This document shows positions 8,535 through 16,468 of a stretch of 33,886 bases of DNA, piece after piece. The notes beneath the pieces were generated by a model that was not told the DNA's origin, searched no databases, and was given only the letters and a program-made list of their open reading frames with translations. The translations under genes and the position numbers were made by a program. Each line of letters begins with the position of its first letter. Position 1 is the stretch's first letter. Origin of the DNA: Acidimicrobiaceae bacterium (lineage in GTDB: Bacteria; Actinomycetota; Acidimicrobiia; Acidimicrobiales; Ilumatobacteraceae); assembly GCA_947463235.1 (NCBI GenBank), contig CANHST010000006.1:1-33886 (forward strand). Reading direction: 5' to 3'.

Positions 8535-10115
8535 TCAGCGGAGATTGCTGGGGCGTCGGCGCAACGAGAGCACCAGGTAGCCCAGATCCAGGAACATCAA
8601 TGCGATCAGCACCTGCACCAGCGTGGAACCCGCACCGGTGACCACCAGTTGGCCCGGGGTCGTGGTGGTGGGCCCCCCGGAGGCGACCTCGGTGGTGGTC
8701 GTGGCCGGGATCGTGGTGGTGGTCGTGGCCGTCGACACGCCGACAGCCTTGGTGCTCACGAACGACACCGCCTTGGTGGGCTTGCAGACGAAGACCACCG
8801 GGCTCGGCAGGCCGATCTTCACGCTCACGTTGGCGCCGTAGAGGCGGAAGTCGATCTTGCCGGTGCGGGCGGTCCAGTGCATGTTCGGCACGTCGAACTT
8901 CACCGTCGAGGGCAACGCCTGGCCGTTCGAGGTCTTCACCGGAATCACCAGCGCGATGTTGTCGGCGTCTTGGGTGACCTGAGCCGTGTTCGTGCCCGTG
9001 ATGGCGAGGTCGAGCGTGCCATCGATCGAGGTGCCGGGATTGATGAGCCCGAAGTTGATGCCGGTCTGGAAGACACCGGCCGGGATGGTGACGCTCCACT
9101 TCATCTTCGTCAGTTCGAACTTCGAGTCCGCAGGCACTTCGCCCGGTGCCGTACCCGTCGCGGTGAAGGTGAGTTCACTGAGATCGGGCGTGACGCTGTT
9201 CTTGCACGAGGTGACGTAGCTAGCCGAGCCGGCAACCGGCGGCGGCAATGTGGTGGTGGTGGCGGGCACCGTGGTGGCAGGCGCTGTCGTTGCCGGAGCG
9301 GTCGTGGCGGGCGCCGTGGTGCCGGGTGCCGTCGTGCCCGACGGGATGGTGGTGGTGGATCCGGCCACGGTGGTCGTGGTGCCACCACCAACGGATGCCG
9401 AAGTCGTTGCGAAGATGCCGGGGGTGGACGGGGTGAAGGATGCGCCACCCACGGCCGAGGTGCCGCCCTGGCAGTCGAAGTTGGCCTTGATGAGGCCGCC
9501 GGCCACCTGGGCGCTGATGAACACACCACCGGCCGGGTTGGTCACGCCACCCGACACCTGTCCGGCGGCAATGGGCGGCAGCGAACCGGGCCCGCCCTGC
9601 GAGAAGTTCACTGCGCCGCCGGTCGGCGTCCAGGCCGTATCGGGCAGCGAGACATCGACGTTGAGGGGAGTGGCGTTCTCGTCGCCGTTGCCCGGGATGC
9701 CGTTCGGGTCGGTGACCGTCGTGGTGACCGTGGTGGCGAACTGCACCATCTTCTTCACATCGGTGGTACCGGTGGCAGTGATGGATACCCATCCCTTCAC
9801 CGGGATCGAGTTGTTGCCCACCGTCAGCAGACCGAGGTTGTAGCCGGCGATCAGCAGCGTGGCAGGAACCGCCGCAGTGAACTTCACACCACTCAGAGTG
9901 ACGGAGTTCGCCGGGTCGGCGGCACCACTCCACGCAGCCGTTCCCGTCAAGCCGACGCCGATGTCGCTAAATGTGCCGGAGGCATTGCTCTTGCATGAAT
10001 TTGTGGCAGCAAGTGCCACAGCTGTGCGACGAGTTGGCCCCACGACGATCGCCGCCGCGAGGGCAATCGATAGCATGACCAGCACGATGACGGCGCCGCG
10101 TTGGTGGCTTCGCAT
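8535..10115 (-). CDS. Secreted surface protein: two Cys-bounded repeat domains, PATT-rich linkers, C-terminal sorting-signal-like tail
   Basis: N-terminal hydrophobic segment (VIVLVMLSIALAAAIVV), domain NSCKSN...NFDCQ, linker TTAPATTAPATTAPATTVPATTTTLPPP, second domain SCKNS...FVCKP, tail GQLVVTGAGSTLVQVLIALMFLDLGYLVLSLRRRPSNLR. Confidence 0.8.
   Translation of the reverse strand: MRSHQRGAVIVLVMLSIALAAAIVVGPTRRTAVALAATNSCKSNASGTFSDIGVGLTGTAAWSGAADPANSVTLSGVKFTAAVPATLLIAGYNLGLLTVGNNSIPVKGWVSITATGTTDVKKMVQFATTVTTTVTDPNGIPGNGDENATPLNVDVSLPDTAWTPTGGAVNFSQGGPGSLPPIAAGQVSGGVTNPAGGVFISAQVAGGLIKANFDCQGGTSAVGGASFTPSTPGIFATTSASVGGGTTTTVAGSTTTIPSGTTAPGTTAPATTAPATTAPATTVPATTTTLPPPVAGSASYVTSCKNSVTPDLSELTFTATGTAPGEVPADSKFELTKMKWSVTIPAGVFQTGINFGLINPGTSIDGTLDLAITGTNTAQVTQDADNIALVIPVKTSNGQALPSTVKFDVPNMHWTARTGKIDFRLYGANVSVKIGLPSPVVFVCKPTKAVSFVSTKAVGVSTATTTTTIPATTTTEVASGGPTTTTPGQLVVTGAGSTLVQVLIALMFLDLGYLVLSLRRRPSNLR
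9256..9345 (-). repeat. About six imperfect 15-bp coding repeats (Ala/Pro/Thr linker)
   Basis: Consecutive units such as gtggtggcgggcacc, gtggtggcaggcgct, gtcgtggcgggcgcc, gtggtgccgggtgcc, encoding (A/G)TTAPATT. Confidence 0.85.
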
Positions 10116-10471
10116 GATCGTTCCCCTTGAAACTGTGTGGCTCGGAGACCGCCTCCCCAGGCAGTCACCCGGCAGTTCACACCCCGTTCAGGGGTGGTGT
10201 CAAGGGCTGAAGACCATTGGTAACTGTCAAGGTACCCAAAAGACGCCCTTGACGACCGACCGTCTCCTGCTGGTATGTTGCCGATTGTCTCACCACCAAC
10301 AGTGGTGGGGCACACCACGGGAGGGGACGTCGGTAGACGACTCGTGGATGCGATGGGGACAGTTCACTCGACAGTCACGGTTTTCCGTTCTGTCAACTCG
10401 TCGCATTCCGGGTGTACCCACACGATCTCACCGGTGAATGAAGTTCCGAGCCACCAACATCGAACGAGGGA

Positions 10472-12256
10472 GTGATCCTCTTGCAAGCATCCACTCGGCG
10501 TAAAAGCGCCATCGCAGCAGTCGCCGGTCTGTTGACCGCGCTGGTTGCGGTCGGAGTCACCACGGGAACAGCATCTGCTGCGCCCGGCACGCTCACGACC
10601 GTCAACGCCTGCCAGAACAACGCCAACGGCAACTGGGCCGACATCTCCTGGACCCTGAACGGTACGGCGTCGCCGAACCCGCAGACGCTCGGCTCGGGGA
10701 ACGTCACCCTGTCCGGCGGCAGCATCGTCGGCGAGATTCCGGCCGCCATTCTCGTGGCCGGTTACAACCTCGGCGTGCTCAGCGTCGGCACGAACCCGAT
10801 CCCCACCAAGATCTGGGTCGGCCGTTCGGCCAGCAACGTCGACACCGGCGCAGGCGTGAAGGGCACGCTCACGAAGGTCGACGTGCTCGATCTTCCGACG
10901 CAGCTGTCCACCTTCATCACCGACCCGGACGGCGTGCCCGGTGGCACCGGCCCCGGCGGCGCTGACGAGACGGCCACGCCCATCAGCGTGAACCGGCCGC
11001 TGCCCGACTGGACGGTCACCCCGCTCGGCGGCAACGTGGAGTTCAAGCAGGCTGGCCCCGGCGCCATCGGCCCGCTTCCCATCGGCGCTGGTGGCGCCAA
11101 CACCGCCACCACCGGCAGCATCTTCACCCAGTCCGTCGTCGCCGGCGGCCTGATCAAGGTGAACTTCGACTGCCAGCCTGGTGCCTCGGTTGCTGCTGTG
11201 CCCCCGGCCACCACCACCTCGTTCACGCCTGCTGCCAGCATCGCGTCGTTCGAGACCGGTGTTGTCGTGGCACCGCCCACCGCTCCTGTCTGCTCCAACG
11301 AGACGCTCAGCGTCGGCGTGGGCCAGAACGCCACGGTGGACCTCACCAACAACTGCACCGACGTGAACGAGGCGCAGGGTGGCGGTAGCCCCTTCACCTA
11401 CCAGATCGGCGCAGTCTCGGCCGGCACGCTCACCCCGACCGCAACGGCCGGCATCTACACCTACGCCGCACCGGCAACCGACCCGGGCGCTCCGGTCGTC
11501 GTGAACTTCACGGCCACCGACGCAACGAGCCTCGTCAGCGCCACGGCCACCATCACCGCCACCATCCTGGCCAACACCTGTGATGCCACCTTGGCTTCCT
11601 GCAACCTCACCGAGATCATCGTGCAGCCGGTCATCGGCACCACCATGAAGCTCGAGAAGGTTCCCGGTGTGGTCGTCATGTCGCCGGTCATCTTGAACGG
11701 TCGTGAGCAGGTCTCCACCGGTGCGCTGCAGACCCTCACGGTCACCAACGCCCGCGGTACTGCCGCTGCATGGTCGGTCACCGCCTACGCCACCGACCTC
11801 GGTGCAGCAGGTGCACCCACGTTCTCGCCGCTGCCCGGCGTGACCGTGGCGCTCTGCTCGCGAGCTGGTGCCGGTCCGCTGATCGCCAACCCGGTGCTCG
11901 CCGCAACGGTCGCCAGCGATCGTCTCTGCATCCCCGGTGACAACCTCGGTTGGACGCCCAGCGCCGCCATCACCCACAACGACATCCCCGGTGATGTCGC
12001 CCAGGTGACCGCCGGTGCCGCCAGCGCCCCGACCCCCGCCGACTGGCTGGCCGGTCTGGTCGCCGCTGGCAACACCAACGACCCCGGCGTGGGCGTGGAC
12101 GGCCTCGGCGGTCTGCTCGGCTCGAGGACGCTGTGCTCTGCCCCGGTGAACCACTCGGGTGGCACGTTCACCTGCAACGCCTCCCTGTACCTCGGTGTCC
12201 CGGCTTCGGCCGGCGCCGGTACGTACACCGGTGGCATCGTGCTGACGCTCGCCTGA
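10472..12256 (+). CDS. Secreted WxL-like surface protein with N-terminal domain shared with the 8535-10115 protein and a central Ig-like segment
   Basis: Signal peptide (RRKSAIAAVAGLLTALVAVGVTTGTASA); N-domain NACQNN...VAGGLIKVNFDCQ; C-terminal LTVTNARGTAAAWSVTAYATDLG and terminal AGTYTGGIVLTLA, matching the layout of the WxL domain. GTG start. Confidence 0.75.
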   Translation: MILLQASTRRKSAIAAVAGLLTALVAVGVTTGTASAAPGTLTTVNACQNNANGNWADISWTLNGTASPNPQTLGSGNVTLSGGSIVGEIPAAILVAGYNLGVLSVGTNPIPTKIWVGRSASNVDTGAGVKGTLTKVDVLDLPTQLSTFITDPDGVPGGTGPGGADETATPISVNRPLPDWTVTPLGGNVEFKQAGPGAIGPLPIGAGGANTATTGSIFTQSVVAGGLIKVNFDCQPGASVAAVPPATTTSFTPAASIASFETGVVVAPPTAPVCSNETLSVGVGQNATVDLTNNCTDVNEAQGGGSPFTYQIGAVSAGTLTPTATAGIYTYAAPATDPGAPVVVNFTATDATSLVSATATITATILANTCDATLASCNLTEIIVQPVIGTTMKLEKVPGVVVMSPVILNGREQVSTGALQTLTVTNARGTAAAWSVTAYATDLGAAGAPTFSPLPGVTVALCSRAGAGPLIANPVLAATVASDRLCIPGDNLGWTPSAAITHNDIPGDVAQVTAGAASAPTPADWLAGLVAAGNTNDPGVGVDGLGGLLGSRTLCSAPVNHSGGTFTCNASLYLGVPASAGAGTYTGGIVLTLA

Positions 12257-12298
12257 CATTCGTCAGGTAAGCATGCACACCTGAAGTTCAGTAACTGA

Positions 12299-12334
12299 GC
12301 GGGTGGGACCCCGGGCAACCGGGATCCCACCCGC
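12299..12334 (+). terminator. Strong stem-loop (16-bp arms, one mismatch, GCAA loop)
   Basis: gcgggtgggaccccgg-gcaa-ccgggatcccacccgc, 42 bp after the WxL-like gene stop. Confidence 0.7.
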
Positions 12335-12397
12335 TTCTCACTGAAAGACCGTTCAACTGCAACGGCTTTCTCACGAAGCAAAAGGACAGGACGACAC

Positions 12398-13450
12398 GTG
12401 GAGCTACGACGGAAGCGAAACGGAACAATGGGAGCACTGGCGCTGAGCGCGGTAGTGCTGTTCGGGGCCTTCACCCCTGCGTCAGCCATCTCACCGACCT
12501 CGATCTCCCCGGCCTCGATCTCTCCGGCTGCAGTCACGCCCCCCAGCGACAGCGTGCCAGCCGATGAAACCGCTCCGCCCGACGCAGGAGCGTTCGCCGT
12601 GCGCCCCTACAGCGCCGACAGCGTGGGCGGGCGCGACTACTTCATCTACACACTGAAGACCGGCACGGTCTACGGCGACAAGGTCACGGTCTCCAACGAC
12701 AGCGACCAGGAGGCCACCTACGCCGTCTACGCCACCGATGCGGTGAACACCAACGACGGATCCTTCAGCCTGCTGCGCGAGGAAGACAAGCCCAAGGACG
12801 TCGGTTCCTGGGTCGAGCTTGGCGCCACGCAGTACACACTGAAGCCGCACACCGAGGTCACCATCCCCTTCAGCGTCACCGTGCCCAACGACGCGATCTC
12901 CGGCGACCATGTGGGCGCCATCGTCGCCCAGAAGATCGCCGATGCCTCCAACCCCAACGGCATCGGCCTGAACGTGCGCGTGCGCGTCGGGGCCCGGCTC
13001 TACGTGCGCATCGAAGGCGCCACCAACCCATCGCTGGCCGTCGACTCGTTCACGATGTCGTACGACGCCCCGGCCAATCCGTTCGGCACCGGCACTGCGC
13101 ACGTGAACTACACGCTCACCAACACCGGCAACGTGCGCCTCACCCCCATGGCCACCCTGAAACTCGCCGGCATCTTCGGTCTGGGTGAAAAGAACTTCCC
13201 CGACCGACAGATCCCCGAACTCCTGCCGGGTAACTCCATCCAGATCGCGGAAGTGATGCTGGGCGTGAAGCCGTACCTACGGCTCACCGCCGACCTCGAC
13301 ATCACAGCCCCGGACGAAGCCGTTGCCGTCCACAGCACCATCACCCAGTGGGCTATTCCGTGGCTCGGCGTCGCAGTGGTTGCCCTCATCATCGTGGCGC
13401 TGATCGTGCGCAGCATCGTCAAGCGTCGACGCAGGCGGGCGACTGCATGA
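12398..13450 (+). CDS. DUF916/WxL-interacting-protein-like secreted protein with C-terminal TM
   Basis: Signal peptide; YFIYTLKTGTVYGDKVTVSNDSDQEATYAVYATDA...; SVTVPNDAISGDHVGAIVAQ; C-terminal TM WLGVAVVALIIVALIV followed by KRRRRR. GTG start with AAGGA upstream. Confidence 0.8.
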   Translation: MELRRKRNGTMGALALSAVVLFGAFTPASAISPTSISPASISPAAVTPPSDSVPADETAPPDAGAFAVRPYSADSVGGRDYFIYTLKTGTVYGDKVTVSNDSDQEATYAVYATDAVNTNDGSFSLLREEDKPKDVGSWVELGATQYTLKPHTEVTIPFSVTVPNDAISGDHVGAIVAQKIADASNPNGIGLNVRVRVGARLYVRIEGATNPSLAVDSFTMSYDAPANPFGTGTAHVNYTLTNTGNVRLTPMATLKLAGIFGLGEKNFPDRQIPELLPGNSIQIAEVMLGVKPYLRLTADLDITAPDEAVAVHSTITQWAIPWLGVAVVALIIVALIVRSIVKRRRRRATA

Positions 13451-14823
13451 CCGCTGCTCGGTCTCGGGTGATCTGGACGACCTACCTCGCCGGCACGCTG
13501 CTGGCGGTGGGCTCGCTCGTCGCGCCCGTAGCCGCAGCGTCGCCCACCACCGTGCCGCCGTCCACCGACGAGGGCGCCGCTGCCCCCGCCATCGTGGTGG
13601 AGGAGCAACTCTTCAGCGACCAAGCAGTGCTGGAAGGTGCCACCTTCAAGGTGGGTGGCACGGGTTGGCCCGCCGACACCCTCATCCAGCTCGAACTGTG
13701 TGGCGCCGAGGCACGATCCGGTACCAGCGATTGCGCCTCCGATGCGGCCCAGGTGGTGGCCAGTAATGCCAGGGGAACCTTCGAGGGTCGACTCGCCCTG
13801 GTGATCCCTCCGTCACCGTGTCCATGCGTGGTGCGCGCACTCAGCCAGACCACCACCGACACCGCGTTCGCCCCCATCGAGATTCCTGGGGCCCCCACCT
13901 CGCACGCGGGCGACGGCGATGTCACTGCACCTGCCCTTCGCCGGCTCGAAGCCTCCAACGTCGAGCTCAGCGGCAGCGACAACCTGCGCACCTGGATGGG
14001 CGCCAGCCCGCAACGCGTGTTCATGTTCGAGTTGAAGAACACCGGCTCGGTGGCCGTCACCAACGCCACCGTCACGATGACCGCTGGCCCATCCGACAAC
14101 CCGACCGGCTTCGTGACGCCGGTGAAGATCGAACGCATGGAGGTGGGACAGACGCGGAAGATCTCCGTGCCCATCGAGTTCCCGAACCTCTCGTACGGAG
14201 AGCAGACGGTGCGGGCCACGTTGAACGGCACCTCGATGCCCACCGCGTTCGCGGCCACCACCACCACGCACCCCTGGTTGCTGATCATCATTCCGATCGT
14301 GTTGGTACTGCAGTTGTTGCTGCTCCTCGTCCGCAATGCGCTGCGGCGGCGCCTGCACGACGCGGAGGTCGTCCCTGCAGCGGTGGATTCTTCCGTGCCG
14401 GCCGACGACTCGTTGATCTGCGTCGTGGAGTTCACCGAGGCCGACCCAAACGCCACACCGAATGTGCAGCATCGAACCCAGGTGGTGCGCAGCATCAACG
14501 AGGTGCACCAGATGGTGCTCAATGCGCTGAAAGTGGACGAACAGGGCCAACCTGTTGCCGTGGATGGGCCCGAGCGAGTGATCAACACGATCACGGTGCT
14601 CGCGGACGCCGATGCTCGCGTGGGCGCCTCCCATCACGCGTGCGATGTGCTGTGCACCTGGATCGAAGGCACCTACGCCAGCAGTTCGCACCCATCGGCG
14701 CGTTCGCTCACGCTGCGCCGCCACAACAGCGGCACCAGCACCAATGCGTCCGCCGCCTCCGGGCTGGGCATGGTGCCCCTGTCCGTGCTGGTTCGCGCCC
14801 CCCATGTGCGGGCCGTGGCCTGA
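13447..14823 (+). CDS. Membrane protein: extracellular beta-rich domains, single TM, cytoplasmic domain of about 150 aa
   Basis: Signal-like N-terminus; VGGTGWPADTLIQLELCG (neocarzinostatin/IPT-like strand pattern); FELKNTGSVAVTNATVTM; TM WLLIIIPIVLVLQLLLLLV. ATGA overlap with the DUF916-like gene. Confidence 0.8.
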   Translation: MTAARSRVIWTTYLAGTLLAVGSLVAPVAAASPTTVPPSTDEGAAAPAIVVEEQLFSDQAVLEGATFKVGGTGWPADTLIQLELCGAEARSGTSDCASDAAQVVASNARGTFEGRLALVIPPSPCPCVVRALSQTTTDTAFAPIEIPGAPTSHAGDGDVTAPALRRLEASNVELSGSDNLRTWMGASPQRVFMFELKNTGSVAVTNATVTMTAGPSDNPTGFVTPVKIERMEVGQTRKISVPIEFPNLSYGEQTVRATLNGTSMPTAFAATTTTHPWLLIIIPIVLVLQLLLLLVRNALRRRLHDAEVVPAAVDSSVPADDSLICVVEFTEADPNATPNVQHRTQVVRSINEVHQMVLNALKVDEQGQPVAVDGPERVINTITVLADADARVGASHHACDVLCTWIEGTYASSSHPSARSLTLRRHNSGTSTNASAASGLGMVPLSVLVRAPHVRAVA

Positions 14824-14828
14824 GCCAA

Positions 14829-14863
14829 CGACAACCCGAACGACACCCGAACGACAGCCCGAA
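14829..14863 (+). repeat. Three imperfect 11-12-bp tandem units (cgaca[ag]cccgaa) just after a stop codon
   Basis: cgacaacccgaa / cgacacccgaa / cgacagcccgaa. Confidence 0.7.
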
Positions 14864-14886
14864 CGGCGAACGGACTGAAAACAAAA

Positions 14887-14921
14887 GAAGCGGCAGCCAC
14901 GATAGATCGAGCCGCCGCTTC
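14887..14921 (+). terminator. Stem-loop GAAGCGGCAGC ... GCCGCCGCTTC
   Basis: Inverted repeat with 10/11 matching positions, downstream of the 13447-14823 gene. Confidence 0.6.
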
Positions 14922-15107
14922 CTCTCCGAGCCACCGGAGAACGTCCTCAGTGTAACGAACTCGATAGCGGATCGACCAGCACTATTCGGTGTGAATTTCG
15001 TGAAGGCAGCACACGGACGCTGCTCGGGCGAACACACCCAGCGCGTGCGAAGCGGTACGCTCGGCGTCGCCGTCACGCGGCCATCAGGTGATGGGGAGCC
15101 ACCAACC

Positions 15108-16397
15108 ATGGGTCTGTTCAGCAAGAAGCCAAAGCCGAGCACCAGCGCCACCAACGACGATGCGCCCGCGGGGGCGATGCCGGCGCCAACACCCCAGACG
15201 GCCCCTGTTGCAGCGCCCGTGCCCCCTCCCACACCTGCGCCGGCACCCGCTGCGCCGCCCGCCGCGTCGAGTTGGGGGTCGAAGAAGGCCAAGAAGGCCG
15301 CCATCGACCCGGTCGACTTCCTGAACCTGCGCGCTGAGCTGATGGAGGTAAAGGCCCGCCTCATGGCCGCCGAGCAATCGCGTGCCATCGTCGAAAGCCG
15401 CCTGGCCGCGCTCGATGCCACAGCGCTGGCGCTGTCATCGGATCAAGCCGGCAGTAGTGGCGCCGCCGAGCGCCTCGCCGACCTGGAAGCGCGCGTGCTC
15501 GCAATCGGCTCCGGCCGTGCTGCCACCGACCCGGGGCAGTTGGAGGACACCGCCGCACGCGACATGGCGGCAGCGCTGCAGATCCGCATCGACGAATTGG
15601 CCGGCAAGGTCGCCGCCAAGGGCGACGACGCCGAGCTCCTTGCGAAGATCGCCTCGCTCGAGACGCAGGTGGCCGAGGCCGCCGCCAACGCGGAGGCAGC
15701 TCGAGCTGCAGCTGCCGCGCAGCCCGATGTGGCCGCCCCGTCGCCGCTGCTCGGCTCCGCTTCCACAGCGGCACCCGACCCCGAGATGGCGGCCAAAATC
15801 GACGCCATCGGTCTTCGCTTGCACGAGCTCGACGACCTTGCTCTGCGTGTCGCCCAGATCGACGTGCTCACGGGGCAACTCTCACAGCTCAATGCCCGCG
15901 TCACGGCCCAGGCAGAGTTCGGCGCACAACTCAGTGCCATGCGCGACCGCATCACCGAGCTGCAGTCCACCCCGGACTCCGGCGACCCGGCAGCTGCCGC
16001 TGCCAACGATCCGGAACTTCGCGACCAGATGACCGGCCTCACCAGTCGTCTGGCCGCCACCGAGGCATTGGCCTCGCAGCTCGGCGCCCTCGCCGAACGA
16101 GTGGCCGCCACCGATGCCAACGCCCAACAGACCACCGCACAGTTGGCGGCGCTCGAACAGCGGGTGGATTCCGTGGGCACCGAGCTGGCCAACCAGATCA
16201 GCGAGTTGGGTCGCGATATCGACGGTCTTGCCGAGCGCACCGCCGACGTGGCATCCGGCACGGTGAGCGACGAGGTGATGGCAGCACTGCGTAGCGGCCA
16301 GATCAAGCTCGCCAACGAACAGGCCCGGTACGAGATCGCCTTCCGCGAAGATCTCGCGGCGCTGGCCGAACACGTCCGCCGCCAACCCCGCTCCTAA
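15108..16397 (+). CDS. Ala-rich coiled-coil protein with Pro/Ala-rich N-terminal segment
   Basis: MGLFSKKPKPSTSATNDD...; long heptad-like region (LAALDATALAL..., LAALEQRVDSVGTELANQISELGRDIDGLAERT). Start at ATG 15108, inside the longer ORF. Confidence 0.8.
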   Translation: MGLFSKKPKPSTSATNDDAPAGAMPAPTPQTAPVAAPVPPPTPAPAPAAPPAASSWGSKKAKKAAIDPVDFLNLRAELMEVKARLMAAEQSRAIVESRLAALDATALALSSDQAGSSGAAERLADLEARVLAIGSGRAATDPGQLEDTAARDMAAALQIRIDELAGKVAAKGDDAELLAKIASLETQVAEAAANAEAARAAAAAQPDVAAPSPLLGSASTAAPDPEMAAKIDAIGLRLHELDDLALRVAQIDVLTGQLSQLNARVTAQAEFGAQLSAMRDRITELQSTPDSGDPAAAAANDPELRDQMTGLTSRLAATEALASQLGALAERVAATDANAQQTTAQLAALEQRVDSVGTELANQISELGRDIDGLAERTADVASGTVSDEVMAALRSGQIKLANEQARYEIAFREDLAALAEHVRRQPRS

Positions 16398-16468
16398 CCC
16401 CTCCGCCCTGTCGCTTCGGGGGTTCGCTGTACCCGCCGAATGCGGTAACGCTCGAGGCGGGGCTTGGG

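Noticed and set aside
9256-9345. Short regular repeats considered as a CRISPR-like array
   Set aside because: 15-bp units without spacers, in frame, encoding an Ala/Pro/Thr linker.
8517-9998. 493-aa Gly/Arg-rich plus-strand ORF
   Set aside because: Antisense shadow of the secreted surface protein; repetitive low-complexity translation.
10364-12259. 631-aa minus-strand ORF opposite the WxL-like gene
   Set aside because: Low-complexity Gly/Arg/Asp shadow frame; the plus strand has a signal peptide and recognisable domains.
13818-15107. N-terminal extension of the coiled-coil ORF
   Set aside because: Overlaps the upstream membrane protein in another frame with Arg/His-rich nonsense; real start taken at ATG 15108.
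16400-16440. AACCCC...GGGGGTT pairing as a terminator between converging genes
   Set aside because: Only a short stem with a long loop and no U-tract; too weak to annotate.
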